Counted from the first letter of the stretch, positions 32,439 to 43,817 are shown. The stretch is DNA of 64,000 nt from Kentomonas sorsogonicus (GCA_030347455.1 JAQOSZ010000025.1:62001-126000), one strand, 5' to 3'. Program-made: numbers and translations. The notes: a model not told the origin generated them from the sequence alone.

Positions 32439-35144
32439 ATGTACGCTCAGGAGACCAAGTATGGACCGCGCCTGCTCATGACGCTGTGCTACGTGAGCTC
32501 GGAGGACGAGGCCCATCCGGTAGAGTCGCTGCAAAGCCAGACGGCCACGTCACTGGGCTGGCAGTCGGGCAAGCACTGCCGGTACCCGCAGGAGCTTGGC
32601 TTCCGCTTTGAGGGACGCGTTACGCTGGACTACGTTCGCATTCTCTCGCATGAGCGCAAAATATCGTCCTGCATAGATGTATTTACGGCGGATGCGACGG
32701 AGGAGGAAATGCAGCGGGGCGTATGCGTGTCGTATGAGAAGGCCAACTTTGTGCGTCTCGGCCACGTGCGCTTCTCCTCCAACGAAAAGAACAGCTTCAA
32801 CGCGCGTGAGCTCAAAACGGTTGGTATCCGAAAGGCATGCACGTACCTACGGCTGGTGCTGCGCCGTCCGCACCACAACACGTACAACATTTTCCAGCAA
32901 GTTGGCGTGGTGGCCATCGCTGCCCACGGAAACCTGCTGCGCCACTTCACGTCGTGGGACAGCAATATGCGCGCCATCGTCATCGGCGAGAACATCGAAG
33001 CCCCGATGGACGAGATGCTCCCGCTCACCAACGCGGACGGCGCGAACAAGATCCCGCGGCTGGCCGGCTCCGCCAGCGCGTCAGCCGAGCGTCGCGTTGC
33101 GGAGCTCTCGGCTCTCAAGGCGCGCGCGGTGGCGGAGGAGGACTACGACCTCGCGGACGCGCTGAAGCGCCAGATTGCTGTCATCGAGCGCTCGCACGGG
33201 GAGATTAAGCAGCTGGAGGAGGAGAAGGCGCAGGCCGTTGCGGCGGAGGACTATCAGCGTGCCAAGGCGCTCAAGCAACGCATCGACGCGCTGCACCAGG
33301 CCGCGTACAGCAACAGCAGCCCGCTGCTCGGCTCCCAGACCCGCCCGCCGGCCCCGCCAGTGACCGTGATGGACAGCGAGCGCCAGGTGCCCGGCGTCCC
33401 ACACTCGGCGCCGGCCACGTCCTCGCCGCCGCGCTTCACCGACACGCACCCCTACGACCGCCGCCCCTCCCCCACCGCGCACGACGACATCGCGGTCGGC
33501 GGCAAGGGCTTCTACGACGTCGACGCCGCCGTCAGGTCGGGTTTTGGCGGCGGCGGCGGCGGCGCTGGCGCGGGTGTGGCGGCGGCCGAGGTTCCTGCTG
33601 ACGGCGCCGGCGCGGACTGGGAGAGGGAGCTCAACAAACTCATCCTGGCGCGTTGCGGCGAGCACGGCGCACCGCTGCAACTCAGCGGCGAGCTCGACTC
33701 GGAGTCGCGCCTATATGAGAAGGATCTCGGCATCTTCTGCGCGGCGTGCATGCTCAGCAAGAAGGGGCAACAACGCGAGGCGGCCATCCGCACAATAGCT
33801 TCCGATGAGGGGCTCCGTATCTTGCGCGCACACACCTCGGCCGCGTCGGAGCAGCTCCTGGCGTACTTCGCCAGCGCCGGCCGCGGTTTTACCGACCCCT
33901 TCGCCGGCGTCGTCTTTGCCGCGTGCGAGTTTATCGAGGAATTGGCGTCGGGACGCTCGAGCGAGTCCGGCGCGCTGGCGCAGCTGTCGGGTGGCGTGGT
34001 GAAGCTTCTGCCGGACATGATGTCGCGACTGGGCGACGCCAACGGGCGCATCCGCGAGGGCATTGAGGGCGCGATCATCTCCCTTGCGCGCTCGCCCATC
34101 GGGCCCGACCGGATCGTCTCGCTGCTGCTGGCGGACCCCGACAAACAGGGGCGCAAAGCGGCTGGCTATCGCACCCACATCTCACGCATCAACATATTGT
34201 CAACCTTCGTAGACGACTGGGGCGTCAACAAGGCTCAGAACCCCAACGCCCTCGACACGGTCTCGCTCGTCCACCGCGTGCTGCTCCCGTCGCTGCAGCA
34301 CTCCAACGGCGAGGTGCGCGAAGCGGCGTCGCGGCTCTTCGCGAAGCTCGCCGTGCTGGACCCCCGCGCGACCGCCCCACTCCTGGAGAACCTTAAGCCG
34401 GCGCAGCGCAGCGTCATTGAGCAGCATATACAGGAGGTGCGCGGCGCACGCGCGGAGGAGGAGGCGGAACAGCGCGCGAGTGCGGGGGCGGTCGCGGCCG
34501 CCGTGGCGCTGGCGGCGGGCCCGGACCTTGAGGCGGACACGCAGTCGATCCATAGCTCGTCGTCGCCGTCGACCGCCTCCGACATCCAGAATCTGCTGCA
34601 GATCGCGGAGCAGCTGACGGCGCAGCGGGGCAAGGTGCCGCGCTCGCAGGGCGGCGCAAACATCGACTCTCTCAAGCAGGCGGCGCAGCACGACAGCAGC
34701 GCGGTCTCGTCGTCGTCGTCGTCCAAGGCGGGCGACTCGGCCACGCGCAGTCTGCGCACGTGCCAGTTCTGCGGCGAGTTCAACCCCAAGTTCGACGAGG
34801 CGCACCTCGACGCGCACTACGTCCGCGCGTGCCCGATGCTGTGCCCGTGCCCGCTGTGCGACCAGGTCACGGAGATCAGCACGCTGCAGCAGCACCTCGT
34901 CAGCGAGTGCGAGGGACACACCATGGTGCGCCAGTGCCCGCGCTGCCGCGAAGCCATCCGCGCGGAGGACATCGACAGGCACGTCGCCGCGCGCTCGTGT
35001 ATCGAGCACGTCCCCACACACAGCGTCTGTCCCCTATGCCACGCCCGCTTCCGCGCCGGCGTCGAGGGATGGCGCCAGCACCTCGCCACCTCCCCCGGGT
35101 GCCCCAACAACCCCAGAAAGTACGACGGAACCGGCGCCGTCTAG
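32439..35144 (+). CDS. CEP104: CEP104 centrosomal/ciliary-tip protein
   Basis: This intact 901-residue protein has the full CEP104 layout. An N-terminal jelly-roll domain (about 1-170) comes first. A short coiled coil follows with two UVR-like repeats (AVAEEDYDLADALKRQI and AVAAEDYQRAKALKQRI, about 225-285). A low-complexity Pro/Gly/Ala linker leads to a helical TOG domain (about 390-660). The C-terminal zinc-finger array (about 772-890) has repeated CxxC...H units (CQFCGEFN, CPLCDQV, CPRCREA, CPLCHAR). In animals and algae CEP104 binds tubulin and EB1 and sits at the ciliary tip, where it supports axoneme elongation. A flagellar-tip role is expected here. The array position next to a kinesin and IFT genes agrees with flagellar or cytoskeletal use. 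Confidence 0.92.
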   Translation: MYAQETKYGPRLLMTLCYVSSEDEAHPVESLQSQTATSLGWQSGKHCRYPQELGFRFEGRVTLDYVRILSHERKISSCIDVFTADATEEEMQRGVCVSYEKANFVRLGHVRFSSNEKNSFNARELKTVGIRKACTYLRLVLRRPHHNTYNIFQQVGVVAIAAHGNLLRHFTSWDSNMRAIVIGENIEAPMDEMLPLTNADGANKIPRLAGSASASAERRVAELSALKARAVAEEDYDLADALKRQIAVIERSHGEIKQLEEEKAQAVAAEDYQRAKALKQRIDALHQAAYSNSSPLLGSQTRPPAPPVTVMDSERQVPGVPHSAPATSSPPRFTDTHPYDRRPSPTAHDDIAVGGKGFYDVDAAVRSGFGGGGGGAGAGVAAAEVPADGAGADWERELNKLILARCGEHGAPLQLSGELDSESRLYEKDLGIFCAACMLSKKGQQREAAIRTIASDEGLRILRAHTSAASEQLLAYFASAGRGFTDPFAGVVFAACEFIEELASGRSSESGALAQLSGGVVKLLPDMMSRLGDANGRIREGIEGAIISLARSPIGPDRIVSLLLADPDKQGRKAAGYRTHISRINILSTFVDDWGVNKAQNPNALDTVSLVHRVLLPSLQHSNGEVREAASRLFAKLAVLDPRATAPLLENLKPAQRSVIEQHIQEVRGARAEEEAEQRASAGAVAAAVALAAGPDLEADTQSIHSSSSPSTASDIQNLLQIAEQLTAQRGKVPRSQGGANIDSLKQAAQHDSSAVSSSSSSKAGDSATRSLRTCQFCGEFNPKFDEAHLDAHYVRACPMLCPCPLCDQVTEISTLQQHLVSECEGHTMVRQCPRCREAIRAEDIDRHVAARSCIEHVPTHSVCPLCHARFRAGVEGWRQHLATSPGCPNNPRKYDGTGAV

Positions 35145-36032
35145 CGGGGGCGAGCGGAGATTCCAGAGGAGAGGAGACGCACATCCCCGCTTCATTCCCC
35201 TGCTTCTTCTTCTTCTCCTTCTCTTCTTCTTCCTGTTATTCTCACAACAGGCACCTACTCTCGTTCATAGTAAGTGCACCCGTCAGCGGAGTCCGGCGAT
35301 GCAATACCAAGAAGTGGGAAACACACTGCCGTGATTTGGTATTCCTTATGCAGATGTACAATAGACCGCACAGTGTGCCCATTTGCCACAACACACAAAG
35401 CATGTACAAAGTGCTGGAGACTCCTCTCCCTCTCTCTCCTCCCTTCCCCCCTCTCTCTTTCTCTCTCCTCTCGCTAGATCAAATCAGGCTTATATTAAAA
35501 AAAAAAAAAGAAGATGAAAAAGGACGAGGAAAGGAAGATGAACGATGACATTGACTTGAAGACGTTTACTGACATGCATCTGCTCTGCTGCTCTGCTCTT
35601 TTTCTTTTTGTGTGTGTGTTAAACTATCATGACGAGTAAAGTCAAAAAAAAGTACGGTGACATCAATATTTTGACCAATGCGCTTCATTCTTCTCTTCCA
35701 TTCACGCTTTCCTCTTGCCCTTTACAACCTCCTTGAACACACCCAACACACACACACACGAATAAATGAAAGAAGTGCGAGTTTTGGTAGAACATATTTG
35801 AAAGGTCTCTGCTTTCCTTTTCTTTTGTTTTCCTCTTCTGCACAACGTATTTTATTATTATTGTTTTATTTAATCTCTTCTCACTCTTTCCTCAGTCGAG
35901 CAAGGGGGAAACATTCTAGTTCACTCTTCTTTTTTTTTTTTTTTGAAACTATCGGCAAGCTGTATCGTTTTCCCTTATTGAGAAGCACACATTCATCCCA
36001 TCTATTCCCCTCATCCGCACACACGAGCCACT
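35145..36032. other. Intergenic spacer
   Basis: About 0.9 kb, strongly T/C-rich on the coding strand. A 16-T run at about 35929-35944 leads to an AG at 35958-35959, the likely acceptor for the kinesin. No gene is seen. Confidence 0.7.
35958..35959 (+). other. Candidate trans-splice acceptor AG for the kinesin
   Basis: This is the first AG after a long T-run, 73 bases before the ATG at 36033. That is the typical geometry of a trypanosomatid splice acceptor. Confidence 0.6.
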
Positions 36033-38558
36033 ATGTTCTCCTCTTTGCTTTCGGATCCCGTCAAGAATGACATCACGGAGCTCGTCCAGCGCGAGCTAGC
36101 GTCCCCAAACCGTGAGGGGGACGCTGCGGCCACCAAGGCGCTGATCAACCACATCCGCCAGGGCAGCGGAAATATCGTCGCGGAGGTGATTATCAAGAAC
36201 AACTTCGCCGACGTCTCTCCGGCGAACCAGATCAAGATGATGAGCGTGCTGAACCAGTGCCTGCAGAACTGTGGCGCCCCGTTTGCCATCGTGCTGTCGA
36301 CCGAGAAGTGGTGCGAACGCTTCTTCAAGACGTGCAAGACCACCGCCTCGCCGCAGTCGCGTGACGCCATTATCCTGACGTGCATCGGTTGGTACAAGAC
36401 CTACCACACTGGCGGCCACCACCGGCTGCTGCAGCGCTTCGCGCAGAGTCAGACCCTCGGCGCCCCTTTCAAGCAGCTCATCCGGCAGTACGAGGAGAAC
36501 GACCGCGCTCGCCGCCAGTCCCAGTCGTCCACGCGCCGCAGCATGCAGAACTTCGACAACGTCAACGACGCGAACCCTAACCAGGTGCTCGCCAACGAGG
36601 AGACCTTTCTGCTGGAGTGCCAGGGCGACCTCGCGTCCCTCGAGTACGCGCTGGAGCACCCGCAGATCCTGCAGGACGACGACGTGGCCAAGGAGTGCAA
36701 GAAGCACAAGCTCATGTGCATGAAGATGCTCGAGTCGGGGCAGCACGAGGCCATCGAGGTGGAGCTCATGACGCTCCTCGAGCGCTTCTCCGACGCGCTG
36801 GAGCTCTACGAGGCCATGACCGGCGTCGACATGGGCGAGGGCCAGGCCGCCAAGCAGCGCGCCATGGACGAGGAGATGGCCAACCCCGACAGCGACGACG
36901 ACGAGCAGCAGCGCCAGCTGCGGGAGCGCGGACGCCCGCGCCAGGACCCCGGCGCCGTCATGGTGCAGGCGCAGCAGCAGCAGCAGAACCTCATCGAGCG
37001 GGAGCGCGACGAGACGAAGCAGCTGCGCCAGCAGCTCGAGGAGCTCCGCCACAAGCACGATGAGCTGCAGAACAAGTACAAGGACGCCAAGGCCAAGAAC
37101 AGGGAGGCTGTCACCGCCCTCGAGAGGTACGCCGCGCGCGTCGACGCACTCGAGGGTGGCGGCGGTGACGGCGCCGCCGCCGCTGCTGCCGCTGGTATCG
37201 GCGCGGGTGCTGGCGCGGCCCTCGGCGGCGCGGCGGGGGCGGCGGGGGCCGCCGATATCAACCACGCCTCCATCTCGGAGGAGAAGCTGCGTAGCATGCG
37301 TGACGACGTGCAGGCGATCCGCAAAGGCCTGCGCGAGATCAAGGAGTATGACTGCGCGGACATCCGCAAGGAGAGCGCCTACTACACGGCGCAGATCACC
37401 AGCGCGCTCGGGTCAATCATGAAGGCGAGCGAGATGGACCGCGCGGCGGACCAGAAGGCGCTGCACTGGACGCAGGAGCTGTACAAGAAGGAGATGAAGC
37501 TGCGCAAGCAGTACTACAACACCATCCAGGAGCTCAAGGGTAACATCCGCGTCTACTGCCGCGTGCGGCCGATGATCAAGAAGGAGCTCGACGAGGGGCA
37601 CACCAACGTTATGACCTTCCCCTCCACCGATGAGCTCAAGTTCGTCGACCAGGCCGGCCGCCCTAAGCTGTTCGAGTTCGACGAGGTTTACCCGCCGGAC
37701 GCGCCGCAGTCCAAGGTCTTTGAGGACACGTCGCCGCTCATCGACAGCGTCGTCGACGGCTTCAACGTGTGCATCTTCGCCTACGGCCAGACCGGAAGTG
37801 GTAAAACGTACACGATGGGCGGGGGCGAGGGCGAAAGCAAGGGCATCAACGCCCGCGCTCTCGAGCGCCTCTTCTCCATCATCGAGGAGCGCAAGGAGAC
37901 GGAGGAGTCGACGGTGTCGGTGTCGGTGCTGGAGATCTACTGCGAGCAGATCCGCGACCTGATGCGCAGCAAGAAGGAGGCAGCCAACATCTCGTACGAG
38001 GTCAAGCAAGGCGGCCCGCACGGCACCTACGTCACCAACCTCACCGAGGTGCCTGTCAAGTCGCCCAAGGAAATCGACAAGATCATGGCGACGGCCATGT
38101 CGAACCGCAGCGAGGGTACGACCAACATGAACGAGCACTCGTCGCGCTCGCACATGCTGCTCTACATCATCGTCAGCACGGTCAACAAGCAGACCAACAT
38201 GCAGAGTTACGGCAAGCTCTCACTCGTCGATCTGGCGGGCAGCGAACGCCTGGACAAGAGTGGGGCCGAGGGGCAGATGCTCAAGGAGGCCGTGGCCATC
38301 AACAAGTCGCTCTCTTCCCTCGGCGACGTCATCTCTGGTCTGGCGCAGAACTCTAAGCACATCCCGTTCCGAAACTCTGTTCTGACCTTCCTGCTGCAGG
38401 ACTCCATGGCGGGCCAGGCCAAGGTGCTCATGTTTGTGTGCGTGAGTCCGGCCAGCTACAACGTCAGCGAGAGCGGCAGCTCCCTGCTCTTCGCTTCCCG
38501 CGCTCGCGGTGTCGCCTTTGGACAGATCAAGAAGAACGAGGCAAAGGAGAAGAAGTGA
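36033..38558 (+). CDS. C-terminal-motor kinesin (kinesin-14) with VHS and GAT-like domains
   Basis: This protein has 841 residues. Residues 1 to about 135 form a VHS domain with the hallmark LNQCLQNCGAPF and RDAIILTCIGWYKTYH. A helical GAT-like segment lies at about 190-270 (FLLECQGDLASLEYALE). A coiled coil broken by a Gly/Ala-rich stretch (about 370-410) leads into the neck ELKGNIRVYCRVRPM and a complete motor domain. The motor has P-loop GQTGSGKT (about 585-592), switch I NEHSSRSH (about 699) and switch II LVDLAGSERL (about 730). A C-terminal motor with a GN-type neck identifies the minus-end-directed kinesin-14 class. VHS-GAT pairs normally occur in ubiquitin- or clathrin-linked endosomal adaptors (TOM1, GGA), so this protein may couple vesicles directly to microtubules. 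Confidence 0.93.
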   Translation: MFSSLLSDPVKNDITELVQRELASPNREGDAAATKALINHIRQGSGNIVAEVIIKNNFADVSPANQIKMMSVLNQCLQNCGAPFAIVLSTEKWCERFFKTCKTTASPQSRDAIILTCIGWYKTYHTGGHHRLLQRFAQSQTLGAPFKQLIRQYEENDRARRQSQSSTRRSMQNFDNVNDANPNQVLANEETFLLECQGDLASLEYALEHPQILQDDDVAKECKKHKLMCMKMLESGQHEAIEVELMTLLERFSDALELYEAMTGVDMGEGQAAKQRAMDEEMANPDSDDDEQQRQLRERGRPRQDPGAVMVQAQQQQQNLIERERDETKQLRQQLEELRHKHDELQNKYKDAKAKNREAVTALERYAARVDALEGGGGDGAAAAAAAGIGAGAGAALGGAAGAAGAADINHASISEEKLRSMRDDVQAIRKGLREIKEYDCADIRKESAYYTAQITSALGSIMKASEMDRAADQKALHWTQELYKKEMKLRKQYYNTIQELKGNIRVYCRVRPMIKKELDEGHTNVMTFPSTDELKFVDQAGRPKLFEFDEVYPPDAPQSKVFEDTSPLIDSVVDGFNVCIFAYGQTGSGKTYTMGGGEGESKGINARALERLFSIIEERKETEESTVSVSVLEIYCEQIRDLMRSKKEAANISYEVKQGGPHGTYVTNLTEVPVKSPKEIDKIMATAMSNRSEGTTNMNEHSSRSHMLLYIIVSTVNKQTNMQSYGKLSLVDLAGSERLDKSGAEGQMLKEAVAINKSLSSLGDVISGLAQNSKHIPFRNSVLTFLLQDSMAGQAKVLMFVCVSPASYNVSESGSSLLFASRARGVAFGQIKKNEAKEKK

Positions 38559-40097
38559 TCTCGCGCGGATTTTGCTTTTCGAAACTCTGCTCTATGCTCC
38601 TGTTCCTGTTCCTGTTCCTTTCTTGCTACATCTTTCGACACTTGTTTGTCGCTCTCTTATTTTCCTCTCTTTGTTTCCACTACCGCCTGTATCAGTTTTT
38701 TTTTTTTCACTCTCCCAACTACTCCCTTTCTCTCTCCCCCTCTCCCTTGCCCTCTTTGCGCATGCACCCTCGCGTATCCACATATTCCAACTATTTCCGC
38801 GTCTCCCATTGTGGCGTATCTTTCATCCGTTTTCTCACCCGTCTCTCCTCGACCATCACCTCCTCTCGGCCGTGCATCCATTGTTAATCCTGTAGATCCA
38901 ATACGTACAGGCGCGCGCACGCACAGTTATCGCAACCTTTTCATTTTCAATACACGAAGCATGCCCAAAGACATGTTTCATCTTCATCGTTTGCTTCCCT
39001 ACTTTTACGCACTCGCATTCATTTTTCATATTTTTTTTTCGTGTTTCTCTCTCTCTCTGTGTCTTCGTTCTCTGTACTTCTGAATAGCAATCTCCATTTT
39101 TACTATTGTTTGAGCTAGCTTTTTTTTTTTTGTTTTTCGCTTCCGCTTTTCATTTTTTTCCAAATTCGTGAGGCCTTTTCTCAATCTGTTTAAAGAATGA
39201 TCATTAAAAAAGGAGAAAAAAAGAAAGAGATTGTTTTTTTTGCCACTACTGATCATATCCGTTCTCGCTCTTTTTGCCCTCTTTTCACCCGTTCTTTATT
39301 ATTATTATTGACACTTCTTTTTTTGTTTGCTGAATGTCCCTCTTTTTTTTTTCTTTTCCAGGTATAACAGAAAGAGTCAGGTCAGCGAGGAGATCGGCTG
39401 CGCAAATCAAGGAGAAGGAGGAGAAAGGGGGCGGGGGAGGGAATATCATAGTCCAGCGAATTTCTTTCTTTTCAGAAGTGCTGACAAGCGAACTATAGTA
39501 AAACAATACAACGAAGAAGGCTTCCAAGGAGCAGGAAGTGATGACAAATGCATAGACAGACCCTTTTTCGGCCTCTTTGTGATGCGAGGGATGAGATGGT
39601 GCAGTCTCATTGTTATGTTATTCAGCGGCGCCTGCCGCAGAGCAGTTGGAGAGACCTCAATCGAATTTGGCAGAGGCCTTTCTTCGCATATTTGTGGTTT
39701 TCTGCGACGCTGATAACCTGGCGATATCATCGTGTTCTCTCACACCTCACATCTTGCGATGCATGCTCTTTTACATTCATTATAATCTGCCCCCCTCCCC
39801 CCCGCCCCGCTTCTTCATCTCACGCACCATCCAGAAAAAAGAAAAAGAAAAAGTGTATTATAGTGCTCTCTTCTCGCATTCACGGAGAGAACAGAGCAAT
39901 TTCTCAGCACTACAAATAAACACACTCGCACAAACGTACGCATCATTTTTTTTCCTTCTGTAAATACAAAGTATATATATATATATACATACCAGGAAAA
40001 CACAACAACAACAAGAAAGACGTATTCGCCTTCTCTTGCTCTTACCGCTGTGCCGTATCATTCTTTTCCGGAAGGATTTAAAAAAAAAGAGAAGGAA
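38559..40097. other. Intergenic spacer
   Basis: About 1.5 kb, pyrimidine-rich in its first half. Open frames of up to 149 codons here are translations of T/C-rich DNA and overlap each other in all three frames, so none is accepted. An AT-repeat patch lies near 39,972-39,988. Confidence 0.65.
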
Positions 40098-42229
40098 ATG
40101 ATCGGTTCCAACGACGCGGCGCCGGTTTTCAGCAGCGTGCAGAAGCACGGGCTGGAGCCTGGCACGCAGGAGGAGATTGTGAGCAAGATGTACGAAATCT
40201 ACAACGACGCGATCAAGCCGGTGGAGGACATGTACAACTACCGCGACATTGACCCGCACCCCTTCTCTGACTCCGTCAAGAACGAGCGCCCCTTCGTCTC
40301 CTTTTTTGGCCCATGGTCGTCCGGCAAGAGCACCTTCATCAACTATCTGCTGCAGGAGAACCACCTGTGGACGGGCAGCACCCTACCACTTCCGAGTTTA
40401 CCGTTGTCATGTACGGCGACGAGCCGCGCGAGGTGGACGGCGCGGCGCTGATTCACTCGAAGGAGCTGCCCTTCAGCGGCCTCAACCGCTTCGGCGAGGC
40501 TTTTCTCAACGCCTTCAAGGGCTTCCAGGCGCCGCACCCGCTGCTCAAGCGCATCACGATGGTGGACACCCCCGGCGTTCTTGAGAGCGCCGACGACGCT
40601 CACTCACGCAAGTACGACTACATCGGCGTCAGCCAGTGGTTCGCGCAGCGCAGCGACATCATCTACTTCCTCTTCGACCCCACCAAGCTCGACGCGGGCC
40701 CGGAGCTGCAGGCCATGTTCAAGACCGCCTTCAAGGGCTGCGAGAAGAAGGTGCGCATCGTGCTCAACAAGGCCGACTCGGTCACCTCGCAGGAGCTCTA
40801 CCGCGTCTACGGCAGCCTATTCTGGAACCTCTCATCCTTTCTCTCCAACACGGAGCCCCCGCGCGTGTACGTGGGCAGCTTCTGGGACCAGCCGTACAAG
40901 GAGGGCACCTTCACCCTGCTCTTCTCGGAGGAGAAGGGCGACCTGATCACGGAGCTCACCGACGTGCTGCCGCAGCACTCGCGCGACAAGAAGATCTACT
41001 CCGTCCTGCAGCGCGCCCGCCACGTGCACGCGCACGCGATGGTGGTCGGCGAGGTGAAGGGGAGCCTGCCGCCCGTTTTCGGCCGAAGCAAGGCGACCAA
41101 GAAGAGCATCGAGGAGCTGCCCACCACCTACGAGCGCCTGGCTAAGGAGTTCAACATGAACGCCTCCGACTTCCCCGACAAGAAGCTGTACAGTGAGTTC
41201 TTTGAGAAGAACGACCCCAACTCGTTCAACAGCCGCGCCACCGCCGAGAAGTCGGGCCGCATCAAGAAGCTGCGCGAGGTCATTCAGACGACGCTGCCTG
41301 GGTACCTGCACCCCGTCAAGAAGGCGAAACAGGCCGACGTGCGCGACAAGGCCGAGACACGCCGCATCAGCACCATCTTCACCGAGAAGATTCAGCAGCA
41401 GTACGAGGGGCAACCTGGCACCCTCGGCGCCAGCGACACCACCGCGCGCCGCACCTCCGTGATCAACCAGGGCCAGCGCGGCACCCTGCAACCCTACGAG
41501 GCCCAGAACAACGGCGGCAACGGCATGTTCGGCTTCAGCAGCCAGGCCGGCGGCTTTGCACAGCCGGTGCTGACCAACACCATCAGCAACGTCGGCGCCA
41601 ACAACAACAACAACAACAACAACAGCAGCACCACCAACCCGATCACCGCCAACAGCAGCTACGGGGCGATGCCGAACCCGCACGAGATCCCGCGCTCGGC
41701 GCCGTACCAGACCGAGTCCGAGGACGACGCCGCGCCGAGCGACGAGAGCAACGCGCAGATGCTTGCCATGATGCAGCAGCTCATGGCGCAGCAGCAGGAG
41801 CAGCAGCGCCAGAACCGCGAGCTCAACGAGCGCCAGCAGCAGGAGTTCCAGGAGAAGCTGCGCCAGCTGCAGGAGCAGAACGCGCAGCTGTCGACGCAGC
41901 AGCAGAAGGAGCTGCAGGAGCGCCTGCTCGAGATGAACCAGCAGCAGCAGCAGCAGCAGCAGCAGCTCCTCCTCGCCAACGAGGCCTACAACAGCAGCGC
42001 CAAGAAGGCGCGCAGCGGCAGCGGCGCCGACACCCCGCCCTCCACCATCTTCGTCGAGCCGCCGCCGGGCGTCTTCGATCCCGAGGAGGAGCCCGCGCCG
42101 GAGCCGCAGCCGGAGGCCATCGACAAGGAGGAGGACGAGGAGACCAAGGCGGCGGAGGAGAAGCCGACCGTGCCGACCCTCAGCAGCCAGCAATACACCC
42201 CCGCCTCCACCAGCAAGAAGAAGAAGTAG
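40098..42229 (+). CDS. EHD-type dynamin-like GTPase with a Gln-rich coiled coil, no EH domain
   Basis: The protein has about 710 residues, read across a break at 40381-40383 where one C seems missing; restoring it gives TGSTPTTSEFTVVMYG. The GTPase has P-loop GPWSSGKST (about 75-83), G2 threonine in PTTSEF, G3 DTPG and G4 NKAD. Together with the flanking helical part this matches the EHD family, which binds ATP rather than GTP and tubulates endosomal membranes. The usual C-terminal EH domain is absent. Instead there is an Asn-run (about 500), a long Gln-rich coiled coil (about 555-635) and a Pro/Glu-rich tail ending KKKK. Cargo selection by NPF motifs is therefore unlikely. An in-frame ATG at 40050 would add 16 residues; 40098 was preferred as the conserved-looking start. 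Confidence 0.88.
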
Positions 42230-42329
42230 GCTCGCCCAGACCTCCCCCCTATCCTACCCCAAACTTTATTTTCCTCTCTGTTCTTCTTCTTCTTTGTTTT
42301 CTTCCCTTCGTTTTGTACTTTATCCACTG

Positions 42330-42332
<3 letters not shown>

Positions 42333-42365
<33 letters not shown>
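42333..42365. repeat. (CT)n repeat
   Basis: A perfect CT run of about 33 bases begins about 100 bases after the EHD-like stop codon. It may act as a polypyrimidine tract that couples polyadenylation upstream to splicing downstream. Confidence 0.95.
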
Positions 42366-42368
<3 letters not shown>

Positions 42369-43799
42369 TTTAGGCTTTCCCTATTCAGCTTCACCCACAC
42401 CCTTCTCTTATTACCATTTCCCTTTCTATCTTCTGCTTCTGCGGCATGGTAACTTCTCTTCTTCCAGCCTTTCTATTATCTAAAAACGGTGTGGAAGCAG
42501 TAAATGAGGTGGGTGGAAAGAAAAGACGGAGTAAAAAGTGTGTTAACCATAATAAGCACAATAATAATAATATTTTAAAGGGGCACTTTGTCTACGCCCC
42601 CTCCACTTTTCATTTTCAAAAAAAAAAAAAGTAAGCGAAGAGAAGAGAAGGGAAGCATGTAGACAACCGACCAGCCACACATACATTTTTGCTACGATAC
42701 ATCTATCTTGATGTCGTTTTTTTTGTCCTCCTTTTTTTCTCCCCCAAATACACCTGATGTATAAATCCCAAACAGTAGAAGCGAAAATAACGCAACTTGC
42801 AAATAAGTTTTAAAAGAAAAAAACAACAACAACAACAACATGAATGAGAAGCACTGGTGAAGCACCAATGTTTTTTTTTTTTTAAACTATTTCTTCGCTA
42901 TTGCTTTCATCATTGATTCTCTTCTGATAGTTTCTGTTTCTCGATCTCTGAAGTGGCGATTTCACTTCACCCGTTACATTTTCTTTTGACAAGAGTGATG
43001 ACATACATTTTTCTTTTCTTTCCTTTTCAATTACACATCTTTACTCATGTATAGAACGAAACGTGGTCGTTATATTTTACTCTCTCTCTCTCTCTCTTTT
43101 TTTTTTTGTTGTTGTTTTATCTCTCCACTTGTTCTTTTCTAGTCCTCGATTTTGTTTTTCAATTTTATCACTTCATTATTGTTTGCTGATTATCACGAGA
43201 AGAAAAAAAAAACTATTACGTTTCCTTTTCGAAGGAGCACAACATCCTCTGTGTCCGCACTGGATGCGACCTGTAAATTCGGCAGATCCAACAACGGACA
43301 ATATCCGAGAGAAAAAGCTGCTAAATGAGGAAAATATATTCTGTGAAGAGTTTTTGCCCAGCGAGAACTCGAAGTTAGCAAGAAAGCATATAACGAATAA
43401 TCTGAAGAATAAATACGCATAGTTTCCACTTTCTCTTTTTCATTCCGTGCTGAAACGTATTCACGAGCTTTTCTATCACTATAAAAATACGTATATGTAA
43501 CAACACAAAGTTGGATGGGTGCATGCGCCACCTTTGTGCACGCTTCCTATTCGTTGTGCGTTTTGCTGATTCCGAAGAGAACGGCATTCTTTTCAAAGGA
43601 AGCAAATAAAAGTGTTGAATACAGTTCACTTTTACTCACTTTGTGTTATGACATCGACGCAATGAAACATGACTGGTGCTCCTCCGTTTACTTGGCGTGC
43701 TGCAATCCAAGTGATGGTCTTGTGTTTTCAACGCTCTCGTTTTTTTTTTGTTTTGTTTTCAACCTCCCCCTTTCTCGCCCTACCGCTTCCTTTCCACGC

Positions 43800-43801
43800 A
43801 G
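43800..43801 (+). other. Trans-splice acceptor AG for the large unrecognised gene
   Basis: A 60-base pyrimidine-rich tract ends in CCACGCAG. The first ATG (43818) follows after 16 bases. This sets the start and excludes the longer open frame that begins at 43515 upstream of the tract. Confidence 0.7.
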
Positions 43802-43817
43802 AACCGTGCTGTTTTTC

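Larger units (their letters stand above)
42230..43817. other. Intergenic spacer
   Basis: About 1.6 kb with (CT)n at 42333-42365, a shorter CT run near 43081-43100 and many T-runs. The end is a textbook poly(Y) tract (43739-43799) feeding an AG at 43800-43801. No gene is seen. Confidence 0.7.

Noticed and set aside
30170-40383. Programmed ribosomal frameshifting as the explanation of the split genes
   Set aside because: The sites are short G/C runs without a slippery heptamer, occur in unrelated genes, and all need the same correction. Base-calling error explains them better.
43515-43817. Upstream extension of the large unrecognised gene to an ATG at 43515
   Set aside because: It crosses a poly(Y) tract ending in a strong splice-acceptor AG at 43800-43801, and its translation is Phe/Leu-rich leader sequence. 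The first ATG after the acceptor is 43818.
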